Positions 37,001-48,892 are shown, counted from the first letter of the stretch. The stretch: 64,000 bases of DNA from Biomphalaria glabrata (GCF_947242115.1 NC_074712.1:15894666-15958665), one strand, 5' to 3'. Numbers and translations are program-made. Notes: generated from the letters alone by a model not told the origin.

Positions 37001-38137
37001 GTCTTGACATTAGTGTTTCTTCGTTGGATAACATGGCTTGATCTCCAGGAATAAATGACTTTGTGCTGTTTTGTTCATTCATAGACTCTGTAAGCATGAG
37101 ATTTAACAACGGTTGTTGAATATCCTGTGCTTGCGGGGACACAGATTTATAATTTCACTGCATTTCTTTTGCAAAGGATTCCAGCAATATTTGCTTTCTT
37201 CACTTTTTTTTCTGCCCTTCCTTTGTCCTTCTTTTCTATTCTGATGCATATTACTCCAAATAATTTTTGGTCACTTTGTTACACTGCTCAAGAAAATAAA
37301 TGTGAAATTGCAAAGATTACAAGATCGTGCAATAACTCAACCATACCAATAACAATTTGTATGTGAATGGACATTTCATCTAGATCTACTAAGACTTGGA
37401 GCGTTATGATTGGCCCCTTTATAGACTAGATTAATTCGAATAGAGTCTATATTCACACCATCACCAATGGCAATGTGAACTTTAAATCTTTATAAGAAAT
37501 AGATCTAAACTTCTAGATCTATAGGTTTTAGTTTTCTGTTGCTTGATAATCGCTAAGTGTGTGTATATACTAATATTATATAGTATATACTTTTATATAG
37601 GCAGGGCCCTATGCCTATATGGTATAGATCTACCTAGGCTATACTCTATACCTAAGCCTCCTATAGTATAGACTATAGGAGTATAGTTGGGTAATAGTTG
37701 TAGGCCAATAGTAATAGACTAAGTAATAGACTATAAGTATAGGGAAACTATAGAGAGAGAGGTTTATACTATTTTATAATCTATATTTATATTAATATAT
37801 ATATATATATATCTATATTTAAATATAGCCTATAATGCTATAATATATTATTATTATATATATTCGATAATATTAATACTGATAAATAATAATTTTTTAA
37901 TTAAAGTTAAACTATAAATAATTTTGTTACAAAAAAAGTTAAAGTACTTTACTATAAAAAATGTAGATTACGTAACTTCGTAAGAATATCCGATTTTAGA
38001 TCTATATCGAATATGATTTATGATACTAATTGATCATAGATCTATAAGATTCTATAGACTTACCTAGAACTCGATTTAGAAGTTGTTTTTGATGGGCAGG
38101 GCTTAGGTAACTGAGGTGGGCAAGGTTTATCACCCAT
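31078..38137 (-). CDS. Divergent COX6B paralogue with N-terminal extension
   Basis: Four exons join in phase on the minus strand: 38064-38137, 34015-34137, 33782-33896 and 31078-31137 (372 bases, 123 residues). The start MGDKPCPPQLPKPCPSK opens a Pro/Cys then Ser/Lys-rich extension of about 50 residues, absent from usual COX6B (about 80-86 residues). The family core follows: DSRFPNQNQTR, then CWQNYVDYIRC (C-X9-C) and CEYFKKTYTCLC (C-X10-C, with an extra Cys), the twin-cysteine CHCH fold. The end IEHWDDLREKDAFPMPRWG replaces the usual GTFPGKI-like ending. COX6B lies on the intermembrane-space side of complex IV. Splice positions within the core match the second locus at 47.5-48.4 kb, so the two arose by gene duplication. 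Extension and tail suggest a specialised isoform; localisation is not predictable here. Confidence 0.88.
31645..32036 (+). mobile_element. LINE C-terminal fragment with zinc finger
   Basis: Plus-strand frames give LGHVHRM, DILYGDL, and a terminal finger C-PTC-DCSCISRIGLYCH (31823-32038). It resembles the C-terminus of the LINE at 7270-8980. It lies in the last intron of the COX6B paralogue, antisense to it. Confidence 0.75.
32588..33735. mobile_element. Large inverted-repeat (foldback) element
   Basis: The left part (about 32588-32853) recurs as a reverse complement on the right (about 32970-33735). Matching blocks, in order inwards, are AGGTAATTTGTG, AAAGGACCTCTAGTTTAAAT, TAAGTTTTAGCTGCATCTTA, CTCAAGCTTTTGTTTATAT, TTAAGATCTTTGCAATAATA, ACTAGTATTTACTTACTTAG and GGCAAGCTGTCTCCATA. 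A spacer of about 120 bases separates the arms. The right arm is split by a 500-base LTR (33085-33584). It lies in the last intron of the COX6B paralogue. Confidence 0.85.
33085..33584 (+). mobile_element. Solo LTR inserted in the palindrome arm
   Basis: A 500-base segment shares its whole layout with 49759-50292: AACCTGGTGGTGA near the start, TGACGTTCCATCCAGTT, GACCCTATATA as TATA region, then GAGAGCCTGGATAGT near the end GTTGCA. Comparison with the uninterrupted left arm shows the insertion and a 4-base duplication (ATAT). No internal retrotransposon region remains. Family (Gypsy or other) not determined; younger than the foldback element. Confidence 0.75.
35208..35415 (-). mobile_element. 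LINE C-terminal fragment
   Basis: The minus strand reads GRQRKRWEDIIKEW followed by AKDRN, the terminal motif of an abundant snail LINE also seen at 40860-41240 and 63360-63560. Short and decayed, in intron 1 of the COX6B paralogue. Confidence 0.6.
35480..36000. repeat. AGATCT/TCTAGA palindrome cluster
   Basis: Dense overlapping AGATCT, TCTAGA and CTAGATCTAG words in AT-rich DNA, no coding frame. Confidence 0.7.
36069..36330 (-). mobile_element. Partial third copy of the CAGGGGCGGA hAT family
   Basis: CAGGGGCAGAGT, GGGTGTCAAAGTCGG, GGGCATTTCTATA, ATGCCATTT and AAGTTTGATAATG align, inverted, with the right ends at 12400-12647 and 61390-62205. The other end was not found. Diverged more than the other two. 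Confidence 0.5.
36330..37370. other. No gene recognised
   Basis: A minus-strand frame at 36885-37142 (85 codons, with RQRRCRLKPKYKE) resembles no family I know and has no clear splice context. It could be a transposase remnant or chance. Confidence 0.4.
37370..38060. repeat. Low-complexity TA-rich block with AGATCT words
   Basis: Alternating TATA stretches, many CTATAG/TATAGACTA words and AGATCT palindromes. It lies in intron 1 of the COX6B paralogue, next to exon 1. No coding content. Confidence 0.7.
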
Positions 38138-38639
38138 TATTGTTGGTGCCTAGACTCTAGATTATTGTATTTGTAGAAATGTAGATCTAGATCTTTAAAA
38201 ACATTAAATAGTATACCGTTAATTTCCTTAACAAGTTGCCAGGTAGATCTAGATCTAAGAGGCAAAAAACACTTTTTATCTTTAAAAAAAAATCTATTAC
38301 AGAATGTCTAGGATTTAAAGATCTTAGATCTAGATCTACTTGCAATAGGCTTTATTTTTTTTTAAATTAAACTTTTTTTTCTTATCTAAATAAGTAAATT
38401 AAGAATAAAATGTAAAACCACAAAGTGTATAGAATATAGACTCTTTTTTTATTATGTGCCAGCTGCCACACAGACAGTAATTGGTATTATGTGTGCATTT
38501 GCACACTTTCGCGTCATAGTAGCACCGCTTGTGTTTACGTAATAAATGGAGTTCCTAATATCTCCTCCCTCTTAATAAACACTAGTTTGTTATTTCTATA
38601 AACACAAATATTCTACAATTCTTTTCACTGCCAATCCAC

Positions 38640-39290
38640 CACGCGTTTGACAAATTCATGAAAGACATTTATCTCCATTCCAGATTTGATGGCAAACTTC
38701 TAAATATTGCCAGACTGAGGACCAAAGCTAAAATCAGAACCACCCTTGTAAGAGATATGGCATATGGTATGCTATTCCAAGTATTCGAGGACGATGCAGC
38801 GGTAGTGGCACACTCACAAGAGGAGATTCCGTCACTAATGTTCCGCATCTCTCAGGCCTGTAAACAGTATGGCCTAACCATTAGCACTAAGAAAACAAAT
38901 GTTATGGGACCACCAGCTACAGCACCACCCTGCATCCTCACACTGACGATAACAAGCTCATGGATGCCATAAATGAATTCTGCTATCTTGGATTTACAAT
39001 TCAATATGACATGACTATAGACGAGGAGATTTTAAAAAAAAACGCCTAGGGAAGGCTGCAACGACCTTTGCTAGACTCAGACCAAAAGTTTGGGAAAACC
39101 AGAAGCTCGCTAAAGCGACCAAAATGGAGGTCTACGAGGCACGTGCTCTGAGCAAGCAGTATGGCAGTGAGTCGTGGACTACCTATGTAAAGCAGGAGAG
39201 AAAACTAACCCCATTCCACTTGCACTGCCTCCGAAGGATCTTGAATAATCAAATGGCAAGAGAGAGTGTGCAATATTGAGCGTAAGTATA
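38640..39290 (+). mobile_element. LINE reverse-transcriptase fragment
   Basis: Plus-strand frames carry a decayed active-site region (FEDDAAVVAHS for the usual FADD), YGLTISTKKTNVM, a YLGFTI block and a C-terminal stretch with SKQYGSESWTTY. The frame shifts at least once after 38970. Truncated at both ends. Confidence 0.75.
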
Positions 39291-39294
39291 TCTT

Positions 39295-39430
39295 TATTTT
39301 ACAAAATCCTACTACAAGAGGTCTCATCTAATATATACTAATACGGTATATATATAATATATGTTTAGGGGTTAGGATTTAGAAAAAAATCGCCCCCCCC
39401 CCCTTAAATATTTTTTGGATCCGCTAGTGT
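39295..39430. mobile_element. Detached hAT right end
   Basis: GGTTAGGATTTAGAAAAAAA, a C run and GGATCCGCTAGTG (ending near 39430) match the right end of the element at 3340-5402. No matching left end is present nearby. Confidence 0.55.
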
Positions 39431-39548
39431 TTGCACCTCTGGTTTCATTGCCTTAAAATAGGCCTATTCGATATAAATGCAGACGCTAATTAGGCCTACT
39501 GAAAGCTAACTAAGAAAACAAATTCAATATGCATAATGTATGCAGAAT

Positions 39549-40807
39549 CATGGGCGTAGCCAGGATTTATTTCGGGAAGGGGGTCCACACCCCCCGCCAT
39601 TTATAGATGTGTATGTGTGAGCGTGTGTGTGTATTAATATTTATTACATCCCAACCCTTTGTTCTTCTGGTAGATGTTTATTGTACCATACAATAGGTTC
39701 TTCCTTGAGTTAGTGTAAAGACTGTCGACATCCCGCCTTTGCCTGATAGCGCTGTTAGTTCCCCCCAGCCGAACACTATTTCCGGTATTTTAAAAAAAAT
39801 GCATATTCAACACCTCTCTTGGTTACGCTCAGAGAATTTGGAGACTGTTGTATGCTTTAGACTTATATTGAAGAGGGTGTTTTATCATTAAAAAAAAAAA
39901 AATCGGAGGGGGTTTTAAACTCAAAATCACCATTGTCTACGCTCATGGAATTAGGTGACTGTCGTTTGCATTTTTTTTTTGTTTCATAGAAGAGGGTGTT
40001 TTAACCTTGAAGGGAGATCTTTAACTTAAAAAAAAACCAACAACCTTGTGTCAATGAACGTTGAATATTAGAGACTGATTGAATGGTGTAATACTGGGTT
40101 CTTACTTCCTGAAGTACTCTAGACACGTGATGAGACAAACACTATACGACTGACTCAAGTCCGTTCAGCAGACAACATGAAGTTTATTTTACTAAAATAA
40201 TAATAATATACTGCACTCCTTGTTAGTGCTACAAGTCAAGAAATAATAATCCTATCCGCATAACAGCGGTATCAAAAGTATCAATCACGTCCGCATCTCA
40301 GCGGGTAACAATAAGAACAATTACTACTAGTGACACTGGAGCTTCAGCTATAGATATCCATTGAAATACGAATAATACCTTAATATCCAATAAGCACATT
40401 ATGAAATCAACTCTCAAATATTATTAATCAACAATGACTAGTCCTTCGACTCTCATGCTATATGCATACATATCCACCAGTCCAGGAAGAAACGTCCAAC
40501 CTTCCTGTACCGGGAGCAAGACCTTACTGACTTGACTTGACTGAACTCAAAGTCAACTTTATTCATTCTACTTCCTGTTTTCTACATCAGGAATTCCACG
40601 TGTCTTTTAAACTCTTAACATGACGTGAGCTTTAGATCATGCAATGTCAACTAAGACTGTGACACCTTGGCTGCGCTGGGGCAAGTGATGGTTTAACATT
40701 AAAATTTCACCTAAGATAAACAAACAAATCAAAGCAAAAAAACAGTCGCAAAAATCCATTCTCCTTCGGGGCTAGGGTGGACTCCCCCTCCTCTGGCTAC
40801 GCCCATG
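39549..40807. mobile_element. Terminal-inverted-repeat element (CATGGGCGTAGCCAG ends)
   Basis: The left end CATGGGCGTAGCCAGGA and the right end CTGGCTACGCCCATG are near-perfect inverses. The 1.26 kb interior has G-rich blocks (GGAGGGGGTTTTA-like) and no transposase. Flanking 8 bases do not clearly match, so the duplication has decayed or the superfamily differs. A related end (CATGAGCGTAGCCAA) lies near 61665. A nested segment may occupy 40087-40664. Confidence 0.6.
40087..40664 (-). mobile_element. Possible nested solo LTR
   Basis: The segment runs between TGTAATACT and ACTGTGACA, so on the minus strand it starts TGTCACAGT and ends AGTATTACA, with TG...CA ends and poly(A)-like signals. No target duplication or internal region seen. 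Weak call. Confidence 0.25.
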
Positions 40808-40859
40808 CGCAAAGCATCACCTTCACCTATAACGTAGTTTGTTGAACCGTTGAGGCACA

Positions 40860-41240
40860 CCATCTCTGTCTGACTCTTCTCCTTTTTTCCTGTTACTGTT
40901 CCCTATAAGAAAGGTTTTTGTGAGCCTTGAGGACTTTGTGATATGGCCATAAAGTTTTATTTTGCGTTTTTTTTTTTTACAATGGTCAACAGGTCATCGT
41001 GAGGCCCAATAATTACCATTGTGATCCTGTTCCAAATCTCCTAAGAAGCGCCTCAGTCTGATTTGAGTGTCGAGAGCTATGCCTTCGGGTAGGCCTACCA
41101 AGCCTTTGTTCCAGATTGTTTTGAGCTTCGCAAGTGCTGCTATGAATTGTTTAATTCTGGCCAGTAGTTCAGGCTTAGTTCCTTTGTCTGAAACGATAGC
41201 TCCTAGATATTTTAAAACTACTAACACTGGTCAGATTTTC
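40860..41240 (-). mobile_element. LINE C-terminal fragment
   Basis: The minus strand shows SSFKYLGAIVSD, ALAKLKTIWN and, after an internal deletion, GHITKSSRLTKTF and a terminal KKGEES region. This is the abundant LINE type whose end also occurs at 35208-35415 and 63360-63560. Confidence 0.75.
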
Positions 41241-41279
41241 GCCTCCAATACTTATGTCCATTTTAAAGCCCTATTGGCT

Positions 41280-44200
41280 ATTGGTCATAATGAGTGTTTT
41301 TTTTTTCTTTTTTTTTTTTTTGCATTGATTTGCATACCATATGCTGCTGAAGTCTATGACATGGGAGCCCGCAGGATTTTTTGCAAGGGGGTGCAAGTAG
41401 CCACTCATGGCTTAAAGTCGTAGGGCCTAACTGACAAAGAATATTAAAGAAAAGAAATAGTACACCACGCCACCCATATCTATGCGATATTAAGTTCACA
41501 GTAAATACGTGTTTCATGAAATAATAAAAAAAAAAAGTGAACAAACTATTTACAGTACACTTCGGTAAGTTTATCCGTGCGGTCCGTGCATCCCGACGGT
41601 TGATCAAATAAAAAATGCTGCCAAAACTGTCAATAACTTACTACTGAATTGCTTCTTGTCGCGATGGACAAGCCGGCGATTAATGCTTATCTGCAGTGCT
41701 GATATTCTTCATAATGTTGCAGCTCTTACATCATATTAGGATGTAGACAAAACAAGTTGAACTGAGCATTATTATTGCTTGAAAAGCGAAACGTTAATGA
41801 AGAAACTAACGATCAAAGTTACGTAATGTAAAGCAGTGTTCTGTAATAACTCCCGAAAACCAAACATGTCTTTTTCTCGGTGTGTCTGTCGACTACAAAT
41901 TCTCGGTAGCACCAGCTCAATACACCAAATGCCTACCAGCACTCTCGCCTTCCTCAAGATGCCATCCTTGAAGTGTTCTTCAATATGGCCAAGTTGGTAT
42001 TTATGTCATTAATGTGAATGCTGATTTGCTGTTAAGCGGCCACTAATGCTAAGATGGACAGACTGCAACACACGGAAACTTGATTCATGAAAAGATGAAT
42101 AATTGACAAAATACAAATCAGAAATTTAATTGAACATAATGAAGTGACATTCATTTCGAAAGTTCAGTGGCGGGAAGAAGGGCGAGAGGTCACCGCTTCG
42201 GCCGCTGGAGCGCATGGGAGCGCAAATATGACCTAAAATTTATTCCAATTTGAGAGCTTCAGTAGAACAGAAGCGTTAGTCTGACTTTTGCATTTAAATT
42301 TAAAGCATAGACCTAGAGATAAGTAGTTGTTTGAAACGTTCTTGGAACAATTTAATTAACGTTAATGATGTCTGGATACCTTTGGGGATGCAAAATCACT
42401 TCTATAAAATACGATTGTCGTTCGTTCTACATTATGTGTAGCTTTTATATTGCTTATTGGCGTCTGTTCCTTTGCAAATATGGATAACGTACACCTAGTA
42501 CACCAACGTTTCTCAAATTGTAGGCTAAGGCGTGCACTCCTGGGGTGAGGAGCTAGATGGCTTGACTAAGGGGGAGATGGAAGCTGATATTTTTTTTTAA
42601 ATGGTAAAATTTTAAATTCATGTTGGAATATTAACCAAGTAGATTCAAAAAGGACATTATTATGTTAAAAATTACAATATTTTAAGTAAGAGGCGTATTT
42701 TTATAGTTTCTGATTAATGATTCATGTGCGCCACTGAAGAGCTGCTATCAACCATTTTCTGGTGCTCTCATCAGGGGGAAGTATGATAGAATCCCCTTTT
42801 AAATTCTGAACATTCATATTTATTTCATCGTAGCATTTTTTAAAAATTTGCTGTTCTCTTTTTCCCTAGATCTATATCTCAAAGCAGATACATTGCAGTT
42901 TGAACTAAACACTATTTGCTTCATCTGTATGATCGAGATCTAAATCTAATGACAATAGATTTAAGTAAAAATAAAATATAAATAGTACGAAGAAGTGTAC
43001 GTGTGCACGAAAATAAAATATTTTAAAATTCACGTGAAAAAATCTGGCACATGTTATATATTTTTATTCTGGCCCATAGACTACTAGATTAGACGAGGTG
43101 TTCTCTATTTCCTTTTTGTGGCAAGGTCATTTATCACAGTAAATATGTAAGTTGTAGAATTGACTTAGAATCTAGGTAGATTAAAGTCTAGATTTGACTG
43201 TAGATCTAGCCACATTTCACCATAGATTAGTGGCACTGGTCCCAGTCTTAATCTAACTCTAAGACGTCTAAGTTACTAGTGTACTGTTACTGTCTGTTTT
43301 ACGTTACTAACTAGACTGACACTCTGTCACTCTACTACTCTAGTATTACTAGATTCAACTTTAACTAGATCTACTCTAGATAGATGATACTAGAACTAGT
43401 AATACTTTAAAACTTACTTTACTTAGATCTAGTAGATTATTATATTAATTATATAATTATTATCATTTAACATTAGTCATTAGTCTGATTAGTCATTATT
43501 GACTATTTTCATTGTCATTATTTAGTCTTCTATACTATAATGTCTATAATCTATATGATATGATTATATATAATACTCTGAATACTTTAATAGAGTGTCA
43601 AATCTAGTCCTACACCTACAATCCTGGCTAGACTAGTGAGTTTTAAGTTTAATAGTGTTAGTGTTACTGAGAGTTGCTCTGTCTCTGTTAACTCAGCTGT
43701 TAGATTCTTATACCTGAACACCACCGACTTTCGGGTCACCGACTAGGTCAAATTTTTATTTTATTTTTTTTATTTGGTGAAGGTTTAACTTACTAAAAAA
43801 CTGAAAGCAGATTCTTCTTCTTCAACTAATGGACAATAAAAATAGCTGTTTTCGGCTATATATTAGTAATATTACCACTCATACTCATAGTCAAGATTTT
43901 ATTTTAAAATAAATTGGGTAATTACCCAGTTTTGTGCTTTCCCCTTCATTGGACACAGAGCACCGTTGCTGAACACTAACCATTTAATTGCTAATAAATT
44001 ATATCTGTTAATTTAAAATTATTTAGATTGTATTAAATTTCTATCATTTATAGTTTATTATTTACATACCTATATAATCTTTGTAGAAAGACAGAAATTT
44101 ATCTATATATAGATTATAGATCTATAAATTAATTATTATAATTTAATAAACGTGACATTTTCCACTACATGTATTCTCTCTCTCTTTTAATTTCCATCCA

Positions 44201-45460
44201 TGGACCCTCTTCTTGTTTTCATAATTTGGATGTTCCTTTTGTTGCACCTTAACACCCTCTCCCGCCCATAGATGCTAATAATTTTTTCATATATGACTCT
44301 TTCCCCTACTGCCTGTTTAATAGGTTGTGACACCAACTACACGCTTAGTGTATACCTCACTCTCCTCGCCGCCAGCTCAAATGGCTTTATAACCTGCAGT
44401 AGGCATGGTCTCTGGCTTCAGATTAGCAGCACACACTTTTTAAATTTCATTCATAAATTATATATTCTAGATACCTTGATCTAGGTCATGTTTATTTATT
44501 GAACAAACCATAGATTTAATAATCCCAATAATATTTCTTATCACGATGTAAGGTATCACCAGAAAGCTAGAAAAACCCTAATTAAAAAAATTCAGACTCA
44601 ATGCACAACACATTTTATATAACACATGTGTTTCCTTATGTGTCTATATTATATGCCAAATATAAAAGTCACCTGCCATAAGCCCATGACCCATCTCCTT
44701 CACTACCGGAAGGTAAAATTTAAAAAATCCACACATCTTGAGTTTGACCTCGTCATGAACTTTGCCTTTGCCAAGGAAATAATGTCGGAAGTGAAGAAAA
44801 AAAGGTGCATGCACCGTAACAATATAGTAGTCTTTTTGTAAACTTTCAAATAAAGAAGTTTTAATAATAAAAAGTGAGCCGATGGAGCCTCTCTACAGAT
44901 CAGGGCTGCTCTAACTTCACTTTACTTTAGTTCACATAACTGTCATGACAAATGGCTCACTGTTAAATTGTTGACTGGGTGGTAAAATTTTGTTAATATT
45001 CTCTTGGCATGTTTAATTTGTTAATATTCAAAAACATACATACATATCTAGGATAAATACTTGTGTTGGACCTAAGATAAAAGTAGAAAAACAGTCAACC
45101 AAATCTAATTACATATTATTATATTATCTAGATCTATTCAACATTGGTCAATTTGAGATTGTTTGGTTCCAGATCAAGAATTATAAATGCATTGTAAAAC
45201 AACAAAAATAATTTGGTCAATTAGTTTGAAATCCTAGCAATCAAATTAGCCTACCAATGAGAACATTAGAAATCAAAATCAGATAACCAAGACTAAGCAA
45301 CTCTTGCACAGACCTGCCTACCTCTATGCAAAAATATATCTGTTACCGAAATCTCTAAAAAAAAATTTAAAAAAAATGACCCCCTATATGCAAATACAAA
45401 TTTAGCCTGTCATGTTACACATTTTCTCCCCTCTCTAAGCTAGCTTACAAGTGTTCACAT
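41280..45460. other. Intergenic, repeats and AGATCT clusters, no gene recognised
   Basis: A possible element end CATGGGAGCCCGCAGGAT lies near 41360. An AGATCT/TAGTCTAGA cluster covers about 43080-43450. Open frames at 41772-41957, 44272-44484 and 44626-44841 match no family I recognise. Confidence 0.5.
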
Positions 45461-45466
45461 AAGGTC

Positions 45467-48371
45467 ATGGTAAGTTGCCCTTTGGGGGAAAAAATAAAGA
45501 GAATAGTTTGAGTGAAGACACCACCTGGCAAAGAATGCACACTGCTATGTGTGAAATGTTGGTAACATAGGTCAACTATTGATTGGTTCTTGATAGACTA
45601 TTTGGACAATTAAAAGTCAATGAAGACTATAAAAGCCTTTAATTGTTTTTCTGGTTCCTTAGAAATTTCATTTGAATTGAGAATGTCAAAGCATGCATCC
45701 AGTGGAAATATTAATATATAAAAAAAACACTCAAATTTTCTGAAAGGAATGTACTGGTTAATTTCCACTTGTTAAAGCGGGATGAACATGTGAGTCAATC
45801 TGTCAAATGCTTATTGCAAACTTTGTGATTGTGAGCTTTCCATAAATCATAATGGGAAATTCAACATGAAATAGACAAATTGCTAACCAAAAACATGTCG
45901 ATTTGCCAAAGCCTGTAAGCATTTTTCACCAGTAAATCTGATTCCAAAAAAAAAAAAAAGGTTATTAGGTCTGAAGTAATGCTATTAGATTTAGCAGTAG
46001 ACATAAACATTCCATTGTTTCATCTCTACAAACCAATTAAACATTCCATTGTTTCATCTCTACAAACCAATTAAAGTTTTTCAACTAATGTTTTAAGACA
46101 GCGATGTAGCAAAGAAATTTTCTATGTGGAAGATCTAAAGGAACTGCCTTTGTTGAAGAGATAGCTGCAAAAGGTATGACAAGTCTTGCGGCATGCAGAT
46201 GTTCCTTTTACCATTTCCACAGATGGAATATATTTCTAATTTTTATTAGAATGCTAAATGCTGCATTTTCTTCTCTCAGTGCCAGCATGAGAGGATCATT
46301 TACCCTAATTGACAATGAGTTTAAAATTCAGTATTTTAGGAGCATTGTATTTCTCTTGGTGCAGACAATGCTCCAGTAATGTCTTGAAAAGAAAAAGGAG
46401 TTAAGAGGTGTTTATCAAGACTTGTGGAGAACTGGGACCCTTAAAGGAATTTTCGTCTGAAAAACATGCAAAATCAGTTTGTGAAAATCAAAAGGCAGAT
46501 AGCTTAAGAAAAATTCTCTTCACCCACTGTCTAATTTATTTTCTGGTCGATTTTCTATTAATGTTGCTACATTAGACTCATCATAAATTCACTTGTGTCA
46601 GTAACCAAGTGAATAGGAATGTCTGTAAGAATTCTTGGAGCTAAAAAGTTTTATGTGGCTTCTGTTAAGTATCTGACTAATTTACTTCAACATTAGGTTT
46701 TTAAAACATGCTGAAATTGTAGATATATCATTGCAGTATGTAGCTGATGGGAAAACTTCAGCTATTGATTAATTTGATGAAAATGTCCTTAAGAGTGCTA
46801 TAACAAATACAGCTATGGTGACATTAAACTGGAGTCATGCAACCTATTTAATATCTCAGATATCTGATATCAGAGACAGTGTAAGAAAAAGACAAGATTC
46901 AACATGGTCAACTCTTTCATCTGCATTTTCTCAGTTTTGAGATAAAATAAGACTGATGCTAGAAGTAGCCTCAGTAACCTCAGTAATGACATTTTGGAAG
47001 CATTGCATATAGCCAAATCAAGACCAGAAAATGCATTAGACAGAAAGTCTACTGATGTTGAGTTGAGAGATTTGAATAATGTTTATATAAAATCTATCAA
47101 AAAAGATGTTTTGAGAATATACAAATATAATTGTAAATACTTTAAATTGATCTGGACGTGAAAATTATCTGTAACTAAGGGTTGCATTAATAAATATTAA
47201 TTTTAATATTTTTTGATTAATACTGTTATAAATAAAGTCAATGGCACATATGTTACACATTGAGGTCCCAAAATTCACATTTTAACCAGTGTTAACATTT
47301 GGACTTTAGATAGGCAAGTCTGCTAGCAGCTTATTGTAAGCCCTCTAACTCTCCAATAAAGTGTTGATACCCTTTCAACATGAATTTTTTGTTTTAAAAA
47401 ATATTCTTGGTATCTGTAACAGCACTAAGTTGAGCGTAAACTATTATTTGCCCATTTGAAGCAATTATTTACAGTTTGATAGTAAAAAGAATTTGTGATA
47501 ATTACAAAGTAAAATGTTATATAATTAATTTTATCTTCTAACCAGGGAGACTCAGGCACAAATTGAGCTTAGAAAGAAAGTATGGGCACCTCCTTTTGAT
47601 GCACGTTTTCCAAACCAGAATCAGACAAGGTTAATCTTTAAGTTTGTACATTATAAAACTCAGATACAGATCTACTTATAATAAAAATGAATTAATGATG
47701 CCTTGTGTGTAAAGCTTTTTTTAAATGCCATATTAATTTAGAAAAGTATATTCCAGGAATTGCTGGCAAAACTATGTTGATTATTATCGCTGCCAGAAAT
47801 TGAAAGGAGAAGATTATGCTCCATGTGAATATTTCAAGAAAGTTTTCACACAATTATGCCCTGGTTTTTGGGTAAACATTTTTTTTTTCCTAATTTCTTG
47901 TTAATATATGTTTACAGTAAGTAATAAGTAAAATTTACAGTAAACTTTAAAAAAAAATCTAATCACATGTGGAGATATATAGAAATGTACATTAGACTTA
48001 AATATGTACACTCATGTTTTTCTGTTAATTAAAATTAACAACTTAATGGAATTGAATTCTAAGGACCAATTATTGATACCGGTATATCAAATTATAAAAA
48101 AAACAAAAAACTGTTCAACTTGCTGCACTGTGTTGCTTTACTTTTTATAATTTATCTTTCCTTCTTATCTGAACTTGTTGAACCAACATTACTTTCAAAT
48201 TAAAACAATGATTCTGAAGTGCTATCTTTCACTTTTTTTTAACACTAGTTTTTTTGTGAAATAACTGTATTTTAAGTTATCTTTGAAATAATGTGAAAAA
48301 AAACAACTCTTTTTCAGGTTGAGCAGTGGGATGACCAGAGAGCTAATGGTGCCTTTGCTGGGAAAATATAG
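45467..48371 (+). CDS. COX6B1: Cytochrome c oxidase subunit 6B (canonical)
   Basis: Three exons are firm: one ending 47629, 47757-47871 (115 bases) and 48318-48371. They encode APPFDARFPNQNQTR, then CWQNYVDYYRC (C-X9-C) and CEYFKKVFTQLC (C-X10-C), and end VEQWDDQRANGAFAGKI. These are the COX6B hallmarks: a CHCH fold with twin disulphides, on the intermembrane-space side of complex IV. The N-terminus is less certain. An ATG directly before a GTAAGT donor (45467-45469) joined to an acceptor at 47556 gives an in-frame 81-residue protein starting MAQIELRKKVW, close to the family's usual 80-86 residues. An alternative acceptor at 47546 would need another first exon. Poly(A) signal at 48415-48420. 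Confidence 0.88.
46007..46074. repeat. Perfect 34-base tandem duplication
   Basis: Two identical 34-base units containing CATTCCATTGTTTCATCTCT lie head to tail, in the putative first intron of COX6B. Being exact, the duplication is recent, or an assembly artefact. Confidence 0.85.
46080..47140 (+). pseudogene. Decayed coding-like tract of unknown family
   Basis: Long plus-strand stretches read as protein-like sequence, including SLQYVADGKTSAID, SAITNTAMVTLNWSHATYL, RKRQDSTWSTLSSAFSQF and DRKSTDVELRDLNNVYIKS. Composition is soluble and helix-prone. It is broken several times and does not belong to COX6B. I do not recognise the family; it may come from a transposable or virus-like element and is treated as a fossil. 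Confidence 0.35.
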
Positions 48372-48414
48372 AGGTTACAGGATGTAGAAACTTCCTTGTT
48401 GTTTGTATCAATGA

Positions 48415-48420
48415 AATAAA
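48415..48420 (+). terminator. COX6B poly(A) signal
   Basis: AATAAA lies 44 bases after the COX6B stop codon, giving a very short 3' UTR. Confidence 0.7.
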
Positions 48421-48892
48421 TATTACATACAATTATCTTACACTTGTTTTTTTTTTTTTAGTAAACAAAATTGCTTTGTTTTAAAGTATGTTTTATTTAA
48501 AAAACAAAACTGTCAACACATAGAGCTGTCTCTGCATTTGTTCACATATTAACTAAACTTCCAGATTGAAAACAACAAAAAGAAATTATCACAGAAGAGC
48601 TTCTAGACAATACAAATGACTTGAAATTAGTGCTCTTAATTTTTCTTTGTTATAATAATTAAAACAAAATATCCATTAACTGTACAATATATCTTTAAAT
48701 ATCTGATTTAAAGAGATTCTTAAATAATAATTTTAGCAGATCTAAAGGAAATCCTGATACAACACACAGCTATTTGAGATTCTCTGAACAAATAAAAACA
48801 ATTTGATTTTGTTAACTATTTCTTACATATCATAATTTGGAATTGTTACATATTCTCTTGAAAGGATTGCATCCACACAGTGATCTCAAATG

